A stretch of 64,000 bases of DNA from CAKKQX01 sp963734595 (GTDB taxonomy: Bacteria > Pseudomonadota > Gammaproteobacteria > Burkholderiales > SG8-41), in contig CAVTHV010000037.1 of the NCBI GenBank assembly GCA_963734595.1, positions 1-64,000 of the forward strand, given 5' to 3'. Positions 45,603 to 54,526 of this stretch are shown in pieces; the first letter of the stretch is position 1; each line of letters opens with the position of its first letter. Both the position numbers and the translations under genes were made by a program. The notes beneath the pieces were generated by a model. That model searched no databases. It saw only the letters and a program-made list of their open reading frames with translations, and was not told the origin of the DNA.

Positions 45603-47246
45603 ATGGCCGCTGCACTCCACAGTCTCCCCGCCTGGCAGGCCCTGCGTGACCATCACCGGTCCGCGGCCGGATTCAGGCTGCGCGAGCTGTTCGAGCAGGA
45701 CCCGGCGCGCTTCGACAAGTTCTCGCTGCGCCGCGGCGACATGCTGCTCGATTATTCCAAGCACCTGATCACCGGCGAAACGCTGCGCCTGCTGCTCGAA
45801 CTCGCGCGGCAACGCGAACTGCCGGCGTGGATCGAGCGCATGTTCACGGGCGAAAAAATCAATACGACGGAGGACCGCGCCGCGCTGCATACCGCTTTGC
45901 GTGCGGAAAAGGCGGTCATGCTCGATGGCAAAAACGTCGTCGACGGCGTCAGGCAGACGCTGGCCGCGATGGGCCGCTTCTGCGACGGCGTGCGCGGCGG
46001 CCGGCTCACCGGTTTCAGCGGCCATGCGTTTACCGACGTCGTCAGCATCGGCATCGGCGGCTCGAGCCTCGGCCCGGCGCTGGCGGTCGAGGCGCTGGCG
46101 CCCTACGCGACGCCCCAGTTCCAGGTCCATTTCGTGTCCAACGTCGACGGTGCGCACCTGGCGGGAACGCTGGCGCCGCTCAATCCGGAAACGACGCTGT
46201 TCATCGTCGCCTCCAAGACCTTCACCACGCTCGAGACCCTGGCCAACGCGCATTCCGCGCGCGACTGGCTGCTCGCAAAATCCGGCGACACGAAAACCAC
46301 GGCGCGGCATTTCGCGGCAGTCACCACCAACGCCGCGGCGGCGAGCGAGTTCGGCATCAACCCCGACCATGTTTTTGAATTCGGGGACTGGGTCGGCGGA
46401 CGCTACTCGCTGTGGTCGGCCATCGGCCTGCCGGTGGCGCTGGCCATCGGCATGGAACGCTTCCGCGAACTGCTGGCCGGCGCGCGCGACATGGACGAAC
46501 ATTTCAGGGCCGCGCCGCTCGAGCGCAACATGCCGGTGATCCTCGGCCTGCTCGGCGTCTGGTACGTGAATTTTTTCGGCGCGGCCACGCACGCCGTGCT
46601 GCCCTACGACCAGTCGCTGCGCCTGCTGCCGGATTACCTGCAGCAGCTCGAGATGGAAAGCAACGGCAAGCGCGTCACCCGCGACGGCTCGCCGGTGGAC
46701 TACGCGACGGCGCCCGTCATCTGGGGCGCGGCGGGCACCGACGCCCAGCACTCGTTTTTCCAGCTGCTGCATCAGGGCACGCAGCGGGTCCCCGCCGATT
46801 TCATCGGCTGCTGCGACAGCCATTACGAAATGAACGAGCACCACACGATGCTGCTGGCGAATTTTTTTGCGCAGACCGAGGCGCTGATGCGCGGGCTCAC
46901 CGCCGCGGAGGCGGAAGCGGCGATGCGCGAACAGGGACTGCCGGAGGACCGCATCCGCGAGTTGTCGCCGCACCGCACTTTTCCCGGCAACCACCCGAGC
47001 ACCTCGATCCTGATCAGAAAGCTCGAGCCGCGAACGCTGGGCGCGCTGATCGCACTCTACGAACACAAGGTTTTCGTGCAGAGCGTGATCTGGGACATCA
47101 ATGCCTTCGACCAGTGGGGCGTGGAGCTCGGCAAGCGGCTCGCCGGGCGCATCATGCCGGAGCTAGCCACCCGCGCGCAGATCTCATCCCACGACACTTC
47201 GACCAACGGGCTGATCAACTTCTTTAAAACCAACCGTCAGGACTGA
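45603..47246 (+). CDS. pgi: Glucose-6-phosphate isomerase
   Basis: A 547-residue enzyme interconverting glucose 6-phosphate and fructose 6-phosphate. VSIGIGGSSLGPALAVEAL, FGDWVGGRYSLWSAIGLPVA (PGI signature 1) and VIWDINAFDQWGVELGKRLA (signature 2), with HQGTQRVPADFIG and ILIRKLEPRTLGALIALYEH, are all in place. Normal full length and unbroken frame. It is divergent from the lrg-like operon and followed by the small DUF6494 gene. Confidence 0.97.
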   Translation: MAAALHSLPAWQALRDHHRSAAGFRLRELFEQDPARFDKFSLRRGDMLLDYSKHLITGETLRLLLELARQRELPAWIERMFTGEKINTTEDRAALHTALRAEKAVMLDGKNVVDGVRQTLAAMGRFCDGVRGGRLTGFSGHAFTDVVSIGIGGSSLGPALAVEALAPYATPQFQVHFVSNVDGAHLAGTLAPLNPETTLFIVASKTFTTLETLANAHSARDWLLAKSGDTKTTARHFAAVTTNAAAASEFGINPDHVFEFGDWVGGRYSLWSAIGLPVALAIGMERFRELLAGARDMDEHFRAAPLERNMPVILGLLGVWYVNFFGAATHAVLPYDQSLRLLPDYLQQLEMESNGKRVTRDGSPVDYATAPVIWGAAGTDAQHSFFQLLHQGTQRVPADFIGCCDSHYEMNEHHTMLLANFFAQTEALMRGLTAAEAEAAMREQGLPEDRIRELSPHRTFPGNHPSTSILIRKLEPRTLGALIALYEHKVFVQSVIWDINAFDQWGVELGKRLAGRIMPELATRAQISSHDTSTNGLINFFKTNRQD

Positions 47247-47268
47247 CAATACTCACGAGGAAGAAACC

Positions 47269-47475
47269 ATGAACGACGAAGCACTCAACATGAGCATCCG
47301 CAAGTTCCTGAAAACCGTCGGCGTCAACTCGCAGCTCGCGATCGAGAAAGCGGTGCGCAAGGCGCTCGAGGACGGCAAGTTGAAGGGCGACGAGACGCTG
47401 CCTTTGACGATGACGCTGGCGCTCGGCAAGCTCGAGCTCAACGTGAAGTTCGACGGGGAATTGAAACTCGAGTGA
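47269..47475 (+). CDS. DUF6494-family small protein
   Basis: A 68-residue protein: MNDEALNMSIRKFLKTVGVN, IEKAVRKALEDGKLKGDETL and LGKLELNVKFDGELKLE. It matches my memory of the DUF6494 family of proteobacterial small proteins, for which no function is known. GAGGAAGAAACC precedes the ATG. It sits 22 bases after pgi, on the same strand. Confidence 0.8.
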   Translation: MNDEALNMSIRKFLKTVGVNSQLAIEKAVRKALEDGKLKGDETLPLTMTLALGKLELNVKFDGELKLE

Positions 47476-47556
47476 GATGGGTGATGGGGAGTGGAAGTGG
47501 AATGCGTGAGGGGCTTCTCCTCATCCCTCATCCCTAGTCCCTATCCCCAGTCCCTC
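47474..47556 (+). repeat. Heptamer tract with inverted halves (CATCCCT/AGTCCCT units)
   Basis: Between the DUF6494 stop and the orn stop. GATGGGTGATGGGGAGTGG units on the left are mirrored by CTCATCCCTCATCCCTAGTC and CCCAGTCCCTCAC on the right, so the transcript of either strand could fold. It probably serves as the bidirectional 3' end of the two convergent genes. Confidence 0.6.
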
Positions 47557-48100
47557 ACAACTTGAGGAAGTTGTCGCGATAGTACTTGAGCTCCCCGATC
47601 GACTCCTGGATGTCGGCGAGCGCCTCATGCTTGCCGTGCTTGGTCAGCCCGACCATGATTTCCGGTTTCCAGCGCTTCGCAAGTTCCTTGAGCGTGCTGA
47701 CGTCGAGATTGCGGTAATGGAAAAAAGCCTCCAGTTTCGGCATGTAGCGCGCGAGGAAGCGGCGGTCCTGGTGCACCGAATTGCCGCACATCGGCGAGGT
47801 TTTGGGCGGCACGTGCTGATCGAGAAAAGCCACCATCTGCGCCTCGACTTCGGCCTCGGTCAGGGTCGATGCCCTGACGCGATCGATCAGGCCCGACTTG
47901 CCGTGCGTCGCCTTGTTCCAGCTGTCCATCGCATCGAGCACCGCGTCGCTCTGGTGCACGACCAGCACCGGCGCCTCGGCCACGGTGTTCAACTGCGAGT
48001 CGGTCACCACGATCGCCACCTCGATAATCCGCTCCACCTCGGGGTCGAGACCGCTCATTTCCATGTCGATCCAGATGAGGTTGTTGGGGTCTTGTGCCAT
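47555..48100 (-). CDS. orn: Oligoribonuclease
   Basis: A 181-residue DEDDh 3'-5' exonuclease that degrades very short RNAs and pGpG. IWIDMEMSGLDPEVERIIEV holds the first acidic pair, TSPMCGNSVHQDRRFLARYM the second, and GKHEALADIQESIGELKYYR the His-Asp motif. Length and order match Orn exactly. It is divergent from the M48 protease gene. Confidence 0.97.
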   Translation of the reverse strand: MAQDPNNLIWIDMEMSGLDPEVERIIEVAIVVTDSQLNTVAEAPVLVVHQSDAVLDAMDSWNKATHGKSGLIDRVRASTLTEAEVEAQMVAFLDQHVPPKTSPMCGNSVHQDRRFLARYMPKLEAFFHYRNLDVSTLKELAKRWKPEIMVGLTKHGKHEALADIQESIGELKYYRDNFLKL

Positions 48101-48165
48101 AATTGCCCGGATATTTCGAAAGCGGTTATTGTGTCACAGTTTTTATCGGGTTGTTAAAGCCATAG

Positions 48166-49416
48166 ATGAACACCTTCAGCATCGTTTTCCTGTCGGCACT
48201 TGCGCTCGCCACGCTCATGCGGCTGTGGCTGGGCTGGCGCCACATCGGCCACATCCAGGCGCATCGCGCCGCGGTGCCGGAGGAATTCGCGGGCCAGGTC
48301 GGCCTCGACGCGCACCAGCGCGCGGCGGACTACACCTGCACCAAAACCCGCTTCAGCGCGGCGTCGCTCGTTTTCGACGCCGTGGTTTTGCTGATCCTCA
48401 CCTTCGGCGGCGGCCTGCAGGCAATCGACAATCTTGCGGCTTCGGTTTTTAACGGCGGCATCGCACGCGGCGTCGCCTTTGTCGCATTGCTCATGGTCAT
48501 CACCTCGGTGATCGAACTGCCGTTCGACCTCTACCGGACCTTCGGCATCGAGCAGCGCTTCGGCTTCAACAAGATGACGATTGCCATGTTCTTCGGCGAC
48601 CTGGCAAAACAGGCCGCCATCGGCGCCGCGCTGGGACTGCCGCTGCTGTTTGCGGTGTTGTGGCTGATGGGCCAGATGGGCGGGATGTGGTGGTTCTACG
48701 TGTGGCTGCTGGTCATGGCCTTCATGCTTTTCGTACAGTTCATCGCGCCGACCGTCATCGCACCGCTGTTCAACAAATTTACGCCGATGCAGGAAGGGGA
48801 GATGAAAAAGCGCATCGAGGGCCTGATTGCGCGCTGCGGCTTCACCTCCAAGGGCCTGTTCGTGATGGATGGCAGCAAGCGCAGCAGTCACGGCAACGCC
48901 TATTTCACCGGATTCGGGAAATCCAAGCGCATCGTGTTCTTCGACACCCTGCTCTCGCGCCTGGAGATTCCCGAGGTCGAAGCGGTGCTCGCGCACGAGC
49001 TCGGCCACTTTCGCCGGCATCATGTATTGAAGCGCCTCGTGTTGAGCGCGGTTTTTTCTCTTGCGCTGCTGTTCCTGCTCGGCGTCATCAAGAACCAGCC
49101 ATGGTTCTACGGGGGGCTGAACGTCGCTTTCCCCGCCACCGACGCGATGGCGCTCACGCTGTTTTTCCTGGTCATGCCGGTATTCACCTTCCTGCTGCAG
49201 CCGCTGCTCAGCATGTACTCGCGCCGGCACGAGTTCGAAGCCGACCAGTATGCGGCGCAAAATGCCAGCGCCCGCGATCTCGTCTCGGCGCTGGTCAAGC
49301 TCTACAAGGACAACGCCTCGACCCTGACGCCCGATCCCGTGCATTCCGCGTTCTACGATTCGCACCCGCCGGCGCCGATCCGCATCACACGCCTGCAGCA
49401 GGCGTCGCCGACATGA
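48166..49416 (+). CDS. M48-family membrane metallopeptidase (STE24/CAAX-protease-like)
   Basis: A 416-residue integral-membrane protease. The zinc motif HELGH is at about residue 277, followed by a downstream Glu region (YSRRHEFEADQYAA), with FNKFTPMQEGEMKKRIEGL and several membrane helices before and after. Members cleave membrane or exported proteins in quality control. The C-terminal FYDSHPPAPIRITRL is typical. Its stop overlaps the ATGA just before the cytochrome gene. Confidence 0.92.
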   Translation: MNTFSIVFLSALALATLMRLWLGWRHIGHIQAHRAAVPEEFAGQVGLDAHQRAADYTCTKTRFSAASLVFDAVVLLILTFGGGLQAIDNLAASVFNGGIARGVAFVALLMVITSVIELPFDLYRTFGIEQRFGFNKMTIAMFFGDLAKQAAIGAALGLPLLFAVLWLMGQMGGMWWFYVWLLVMAFMLFVQFIAPTVIAPLFNKFTPMQEGEMKKRIEGLIARCGFTSKGLFVMDGSKRSSHGNAYFTGFGKSKRIVFFDTLLSRLEIPEVEAVLAHELGHFRRHHVLKRLVLSAVFSLALLFLLGVIKNQPWFYGGLNVAFPATDAMALTLFFLVMPVFTFLLQPLLSMYSRRHEFEADQYAAQNASARDLVSALVKLYKDNASTLTPDPVHSAFYDSHPPAPIRITRLQQASPT

Positions 49417-49424
49417 GAGGCCAC

Positions 49425-49751
49425 ATGACCAAGATGAAAAAGACTTCCGCCCTTGCCATCGCGCTGCTGTGTCTTGCCGCCGCCGCGCACGCCGAGCCCT
49501 TCCCCAAGGCCGATCCCAAAGCCGGCAAGCGCCTGTTCGACGAGGCCAAGTGCGGCGCCTGCCACAATTCGCTGATGGGCGGCGACGGCAGCAAGATCTT
49601 CACGCGCCCCGAGCACAAGGTCCGGGATTCCCAGGCGCTCGCCAAGATGGTGCGGTTCTGCGTCACCCAGACCGGCGCGCAGATCTTCCCCGAGGACATC
49701 GATCACATCGCCGCGTATCTCAACCAGCAGTTCTACAAGTTCAAGCAGTGA
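49425..49751 (+). CDS. Small class I cytochrome c
   Basis: A 108-residue periplasmic protein: signal KTSALAIALLCLAAAAHA, the haem motif CGACH, a late Met region and PEDIDHIAAYLNQQFYKFKQ. It carries one covalently bound haem and transfers electrons. ATG 49425 has GAGAGG five bases before it; starts at 49413 and 49434 are possible. The place behind the M48 protease gene is common in betaproteobacteria. Confidence 0.88.
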   Translation: MTKMKKTSALAIALLCLAAAAHAEPFPKADPKAGKRLFDEAKCGACHNSLMGGDGSKIFTRPEHKVRDSQALAKMVRFCVTQTGAQIFPEDIDHIAAYLNQQFYKFKQ

Positions 49752-49764
49752 GCGGGGCCCGCCG

Positions 49765-50211
49765 GTGACCGGTCTTACGGGAAAGCGCTGCAAGCCGTGC
49801 GAAGGCGGCGTGGCGCCGCTCGGGGACAAGGAAATCGGCAACCTGCTCGGGCAGCTCCCCGGCTGGGAATACGCGAACGGCGCGATCGCCAGGACCTACT
49901 CGTTCAAGAACTATTACGAGACCATGGCCTTCGTCAACGCCACCGCCTGGATTTCGCACCGCGAGGACCATCACCCGGACCTGAGCGTCGGTTACAACCA
50001 GTGTCGCGTCGAGTACAAAACGCATGCGATCAACGGGTTGTCCGAGAATGATTTTATTTGTGCAGCAAAGATCGATGCCTTGTTCGATTTGAGGAGCGAT
50101 TTTGGCTCCGACATAACATGGCAAGCCATATTAGTCTGCGCCGCAACAAGCTCGCCGAAGCGAGCGTGTTGTATCTGTGCCGCCAAAGTCGATGCGCTGT
50201 TTGGGCTATGA
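49765..50211 (+). CDS. Pterin-4a-carbinolamine dehydratase with duplicated C-terminal end
   Basis: CEGGVAPLGDKEIGNLLGQL, GWEYANGAIARTYSFKNYYE, HREDHHPDLSVGYNQCRVEY and THAINGLSENDFICAAKIDA form a normal 4a-hydroxytetrahydropterin dehydratase (PCD/PhhB), which recycles the cofactor of phenylalanine hydroxylase. A usual member ends at ICAAKIDAL. Here the frame goes on for about 40 residues and ends with a second copy, ICAAKVDALFGL. The extra stretch is richer in A and T and holds three hairpins. The start at 49765 is a GTG. Confidence 0.85.
   Translation: MTGLTGKRCKPCEGGVAPLGDKEIGNLLGQLPGWEYANGAIARTYSFKNYYETMAFVNATAWISHREDHHPDLSVGYNQCRVEYKTHAINGLSENDFICAAKIDALFDLRSDFGSDITWQAILVCAATSSPKRACCICAAKVDALFGL
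50055..50204 (+). repeat. Duplicated gene end flanking a hairpin-rich insert
   Basis: The first copy (50055-50087) and the second (50173-50204) code for ICAAKIDALFD and ICAAKVDALFG but differ mainly at third codon positions. Between them are hairpins GGAGC/GCTCC (50093-50109), ATGGC/GCCAT (50118-50129) and CAACAAGCTCGC/GCGAGCGTGTTG (50144-50171, one mismatch, CGAA loop). Confidence 0.6.
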
Positions 50212-50293
50212 CAGCGCATCGGATCGATCACCATGAAATCGTTTCAGCGCGGGCCGGCATGAGCGCGGCCCCAATCGACGCGCTGCCCGGTCA

Positions 50294-51205
50294 TTGAAAG
50301 ACGGAAACCAAAAGCAGGCCGAAGCCCCTCTCGGCAACGGGCAGATCATCGCCAGTTTCGGGCGCCGTTATCTGGTCGAGCTTGCCGATGCCTCGGTCGT
50401 CGACTGCGTCACGCGCGGCAAGCGCAGCGATCTCGCGTGCGGCGATTTCGTCACGCTCCGATCGGTCTCGCCCGGCGCAGGCGTGATCGAGAAAACCACG
50501 CCGCGCACCACCCTGCTCTACCGCTCCGACGCTTACCGCCAGAAACTGATCGCAGCCAACGTCACCCAGGTCGTCATCGTCACCGCCGCCGTGCCGGAGT
50601 TCCACGAGGACCTCATCGACCGCTGCCTGGCCGCGGCCGAACACGGCAACATGGCGGCGCTGATCGTGTTCAACAAATGCGAGCTGGCGGAAGGCGCGGC
50701 AGCGCTTGCCAAGCTGGAACTCTACCGCGAGATCGGCTACCCGCTGCTCGCGCTGTCGGCGAAGCAGGACATCGCGCCGCTCAAGCCCCGCCTCGAAAAG
50801 CACACCAGCGTGCTGGTCGGGCAGTCGGGCGTCGGCAAATCGACCATCATCAACCGGCTGGTGCCCGAAGCGGTGGCGCGGGTTGCCGAACTGTCCGCGG
50901 CGCTCAGCGCGGGGCGCCACACCACGACGCATGCGCGGCTCTATCACCTCGACGCGGACAGCCACATCATCGATTCGCCGGGCATGCAGGAATTCGGATT
51001 GCACCATCTGAGCGCCGACGAGCTCGCGCATGCGTTCGTCGAGTTCAGGCCCCTGCTGGGCCACTGCCGTTTCCGCAACTGCCGCCATCTGCACGAACCG
51101 GACTGCGCGATCGCCGGCGCATGCGACGCAGGAAACGTTTCCGCGCGGCGCCTGGCGTCCTACCGCCAGCTCGTCGCGGAACTCGGGCGCAAGCGGGAAT
51201 GGTAA
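50294..51205 (+). CDS. rsgA: Ribosome small-subunit-dependent GTPase A
   Basis: A 303-residue circularly permuted GTPase that helps 30S maturation. The OB fold (QIIASFGRRYLVELADASVV) is followed by G4 NKCE, G1 GQSGVGKST, switch HTTTHARLYHL and G3 DSPGMQEFG, and a zinc site CRFRNCRHLHEPDC. No ATG fits well; TTG at 50294 opens the frame. The true start may lie upstream of an indel, for example at the ATG near 50259. Confidence 0.95.
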   Translation: MKDGNQKQAEAPLGNGQIIASFGRRYLVELADASVVDCVTRGKRSDLACGDFVTLRSVSPGAGVIEKTTPRTTLLYRSDAYRQKLIAANVTQVVIVTAAVPEFHEDLIDRCLAAAEHGNMAALIVFNKCELAEGAAALAKLELYREIGYPLLALSAKQDIAPLKPRLEKHTSVLVGQSGVGKSTIINRLVPEAVARVAELSAALSAGRHTTTHARLYHLDADSHIIDSPGMQEFGLHHLSADELAHAFVEFRPLLGHCRFRNCRHLHEPDCAIAGACDAGNVSARRLASYRQLVAELGRKREW

Positions 51206-51217
51206 TAATACTGTTTT

Positions 51218-51231
51218 AAAACAACGGATTA
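51218..51231 (+). repeat. Dispersed 14-base motif, copy 6 (AAAACAACGGATTA)
   Basis: Exact consensus, preceded by TAATAATACTGTTTT, in the 68-base convergent spacer between rsgA and the CobD-like gene. Confidence 0.6.
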
Positions 51232-51273
51232 TAGGTTCCGCCTGTCCCCGCCGCGACTCGATACCGTGGGGGG

Positions 51274-52195
51274 CTACCCCAGGGAATGGGCGACGGTGAC
51301 CAACAGCAACAGGAACATCCACAACACCAAAGCGCGCCAGATCAGGCCCACCGTGCCGTGCATGGAAACGACGTCGGGCTCTTCGCCGATGCCCATCTCG
51401 GGCCGGAACTGCAGTGTGCCGTGCTGATGCAGCGTATCGCCGAGGCGCACCCCGAGCGCTCCGGCGCCGGCGGCGAGAATGATGCCGTGGGTGTGCGTCG
51501 CCCACGACAGCGCCTGGGTGCGCCAGCAGTAAATCGCATCCTCGAAGTTGCCGACGATGGCGAAACTGATCGCGGTAAGCCGCGCCGGCAGCCAGTCGAG
51601 CCAGTAAAAAACGCGCTCCGCAAAGCGCCCGAACTCGCCGAACTCGGGGTCGCTGCGCGCGCCCCATTTGTCGTTGAGCATCGCCGCCAGCCGGTAGAGC
51701 ACGGCGCCGGCGGGACCGAACACGATGAACAGCGCGATGGTGCCGAACACGTGCTTGTGGGCGCCGATCGAGTCCCAGCTCGATCGCCACGCGCGCGATT
51801 TCGCCGGCGTTGAATTCATTGACGGACTCGCCGCGCCACCTGCCGAGATAGTCGCGCGCCACCGTCAGATCGTCATCGCGCAATGCCCGCATGATCTCGG
51901 TGAAATAATGGCTGAACTGGCGGAAACCCATCGTCAGATACAGCACCGCGATGTTCCACAGCCACGCGAGCGGCGGACTCAGGCGATACAGAAAAAGCTG
52001 GACGACGAGGACGAGCGCGGCCGCCGGCAGCACCGCCAGCATCCAGCCGATGACGCCATCGCGATGATGCCCGGCGTTGAACCGGTGCTCGACGCCCATC
52101 GCGTAGCGGATGAACCACAAATGGACCTGGTTGTCCTGGCGCAACGGCCGCACCTGTTCCAGCAGCAGCGCCACAACCAGGGAAAGGAAATTCAT
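51274..52195 (-). pseudogene. CobD/CbiB-family (or AmpE-like) membrane protein (one frameshift)
   Basis: MNFLSLVVALLLEQVRPLRQ and WNIAVLYLTMGFRQFSHYFT, a short hydrophobic series, then, after a shift near 51780, GTIALFIVFGPAGAVLYRLA and YWLDWLPARLTAISFAIVGN, which is the CobD/CbiB signature region. In betaproteobacteria this family member sits with rsgA and greB and is thought to be a regulatory AmpE-type protein or adenosylcobinamide phosphate synthase relative; the role here is open. It begins one base after the greB stop. Confidence 0.83.
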
Positions 52196-52196
52196 G

Positions 52197-52706
52197 CTAC
52201 CTGCCGTGATAGCGGATTTCGGCGATCTCCACTTCGGCGTCCCCCGCCGGACGGCTCCATTTCACGGTGTCGCCGACCTTCGCGCCGATCATCGCCTTGG
52301 CGAGCGGCGAGGCCCAGCTGATCTTGCCGGCCGTCACGTCCGCCTCGTCGTCGCCGACGACGCTGAACAGATGCGCCGCCCCCTCTTCGTCGATGATTTT
52401 GACGATCGCGCCGAAATGCACCTCGTCCTGCGGCTGTCCGGCCGGATCGACGACGATCGCGCGCTCGAGCTGGGCGTTGAAGTAGCGCTGGTCGCGCTCG
52501 ACTTCACGCAGTTTGCGTTTCGCTTCCGAATCGTCCGCGGCGCGCGGCTTGAGCTCCTCGTGCTGCTCCTGCAGTTCCCTGGCGCGCGCCTGCAGCTGGT
52601 CGAGCCCTTGCGGGGTCACGTAATTGGCGTGCGCGGACAGCGGCCTCTCCGGCAGCTCGCCGGAAACCAGGTCGTCATCGCTCTCTTTTACAAATGCCCG
52701 GCTCAT
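52197..52706 (-). CDS. greB: Transcription elongation factor GreB
   Basis: A 169-residue protein. The N-terminal coiled coil (NYVTPQGLDQLQARARELQE, REVERDQRYFNAQLERAIVV) enters the secondary channel of RNA polymerase. The C-terminal FKBP-like domain (LFSVVGDDEADVTAGKISWA, SPLAKAMIGAKVGDTVKWSR) binds its rim. The GreB subtype is judged from the N-terminal extension and RYFNAQLERA. The frame is intact; it lies between the patatin and CobD-like genes on one strand. Confidence 0.92.
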   Translation of the reverse strand: MSRAFVKESDDDLVSGELPERPLSAHANYVTPQGLDQLQARARELQEQHEELKPRAADDSEAKRKLREVERDQRYFNAQLERAIVVDPAGQPQDEVHFGAIVKIIDEEGAAHLFSVVGDDEADVTAGKISWASPLAKAMIGAKVGDTVKWSRPAGDAEVEIAEIRYHGR

Positions 52707-52801
52707 GTTTTGCGCAGGAGGAAAGTGGAAGCTTCTTTATACCGTCGAACTCACCACAAGGCAACAGCCGACGCCGCGAACAGGGCACACCGCACCCGGG
52801 A

Positions 52802-53968
52802 CTACTCGGCGGGCCCGCACCAGCCGAGGAACTCCATGAGATCGTCCTTTTGCCGCATCGTGTCCTCGTAGCCGAGATAGATCAGCGCGCGGCAGTACGA
52901 CTTCTCGAACAACAGGTAGGAAAGCATATTCGAGCCGCTGCGCTTCAGCGCGCCGTAAAACAGCATGCGTATGGCCGTGGGCAGCTCGTGCATGTACTCG
53001 GCCGCGATCTTCTCCAGTTCCCGGCTCGGCGATATCTGGCGGAAATCCACCGGGCGCAACGTCACCTCGTTTTGCGCGATCACCTGTTGCGGAATTAGGG
53101 CCAGCGTCCGGTTGATGCGCCGCAACCGCTCCAGATCCACTTCCAGGCTGTCGAGAAAAATGCTGTTCAGGCAGTGGCCGGCGATGAGCGCGAGCGACGG
53201 GTAGGTGTCGGTCTTGACGCGCTCGGGAAAGTGCTCGAGCTGGCGTCCCACGCCGATGATCAGCAGCCGGTCCGCCCCCAGATGCAACGCCGGGCTGATC
53301 GGCGCAACCTGGCGCATCGAGCCGTCCCCGAAATGCTCGCGGTTGATGCGCACCGCGGGAAAGATGAACGGCAGCGCGGACGACGCCAGCAGGTGTTCGG
53401 GGCCGATCGACGCCGCAATGCCGAGGCGCCGCGCACGCTGCCATGGCTGCAGTCCGGGCACGCCCTGGAAAAACGTCACCGCCTGGCCGGACGCATAACC
53501 GGAGCACGTCACGCCCACGGCGTTCAGGTCGCCGGCGTCGATCGCAGCCTGGATCCTGGAGAAATCGAGCCGCTTGCGCAGCATTTCGGCAAGCGGCGCA
53601 TTGTCGAGCAGGGAGACCGGCGTCTGCCTGCCCAGCCCGCCTCCGGCCAGCGCCGCGAGCAGCCACTGCGCGCTGTTGCGCAACACGCCGATGGGGTCCG
53701 AACGGTAGACGTGGTGAGCGCTGAAATTCTTCCACACCCGCATCAGCTCCCGCACTCCCCGCCTGAAATTGGAGGCGTTCATCGCCAGCACGGCCGCGTT
53801 GATCGCCCCCGCCGACGTGCCGCAGATGATCGGAAACGGATTGCCCTCGTCCCTGGGCAGCAGTTCGGAGATCGCGCGCAGCACCCCGACCTGATAGGCG
53901 GCACGCGCACCGCCGCCGGACATGACCAGCCCTACTTTGGGTTTCGACGGTCGGTTGTTATTTTTCAT
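52802..53968 (-). CDS. Patatin-like phospholipase
   Basis: A 388-residue protein: oxyanion-hole loop VMSGGGARAAYQVGVLRAIS, nucleophile GTSAGAINAAV, catalytic Asp in DGSMRQVAPISPALHLGADR. The C-terminal half is helical. Such enzymes are lysophospholipases or acyl hydrolases acting on membrane lipids, or act on storage lipid and polyhydroxybutyrate granules. No signal peptide, so it is cytoplasmic or membrane-associated. The frame is intact. Confidence 0.92.
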   Translation of the reverse strand: MKNNNRPSKPKVGLVMSGGGARAAYQVGVLRAISELLPRDEGNPFPIICGTSAGAINAAVLAMNASNFRRGVRELMRVWKNFSAHHVYRSDPIGVLRNSAQWLLAALAGGGLGRQTPVSLLDNAPLAEMLRKRLDFSRIQAAIDAGDLNAVGVTCSGYASGQAVTFFQGVPGLQPWQRARRLGIAASIGPEHLLASSALPFIFPAVRINREHFGDGSMRQVAPISPALHLGADRLLIIGVGRQLEHFPERVKTDTYPSLALIAGHCLNSIFLDSLEVDLERLRRINRTLALIPQQVIAQNEVTLRPVDFRQISPSRELEKIAAEYMHELPTAIRMLFYGALKRSGSNMLSYLLFEKSYCRALIYLGYEDTMRQKDDLMEFLGWCGPAE

Positions 53969-54039
53969 TATCCAGTCCGCAATCGCGGACTATGTTGCCA
54001 CATCCGCGGCCGTGCTTCTATGGGCGGGCCGGGTGCCCT

Positions 54040-54399
54040 TTAATCACGGCCTCCCTGAATCACATGCAGCTGGCGCGGTACCGAACCGCTGTGCGGCGCA
54101 AGGTACAGCGCCTGCACGCTGGCGCCAAGCAGCGGTGATGCTGCCCTGCAGGCGATTATTTCCGGTGTCGCTGAATTCGAAACGTAGATCCTTCTCAAGG
54201 CTACCCAGCCGTCATCGCCGCGCTGCAGCCTGAGCGAAGCGAGCGCGACGGTAGCGTCGAGCAGCTGCACGCCGTCTGCGTCGCAGGCGAGCCGCGCCGC
54301 ACGAACGGCGGACTCGCGGGCGCGCAGGCTGTCGAACCAGAGCCAGCCGATCGCAACCGGCACCACCAGAACCAGTATATCCGTGAAATCGAACGTCAC
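54040..54399 (-). CDS. DUF3301-domain protein with an out-of-frame internal stretch
   Basis: A 119-residue protein with an N-terminal membrane anchor (DILVLVVPVAIGWLWFDSLR) and the DUF3301 marks AARLACDADGVQLLDATVAL and LGASVQALYLAPHSG. Between about 54140 and 54195 the predicted residues do not fit the family. Reading that stretch in another frame gives FEFSDTGNNRLQGSIT, the expected sequence. Two opposite indels therefore restore the frame after some 17 wrong residues. Function unknown. Confidence 0.78.
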   Translation of the reverse strand: MTFDFTDILVLVVPVAIGWLWFDSLRARESAVRAARLACDADGVQLLDATVALASLRLQRGDDGWVALRRIYVSNSATPEIIACRAASPLLGASVQALYLAPHSGSVPRQLHVIQGGRD

Positions 54400-54526
54400 G
54401 GCCAGCGACGTTGCGTCATTGCGGAATTGTCACCTCCGCGCGTCACTCGGCACTCCAACCGCATCACATCGGTGACCGGCGACATTCGCCTTGCTCGCAT
54501 CCCCAAAGGGGCCCCTGCTCGGTAGC

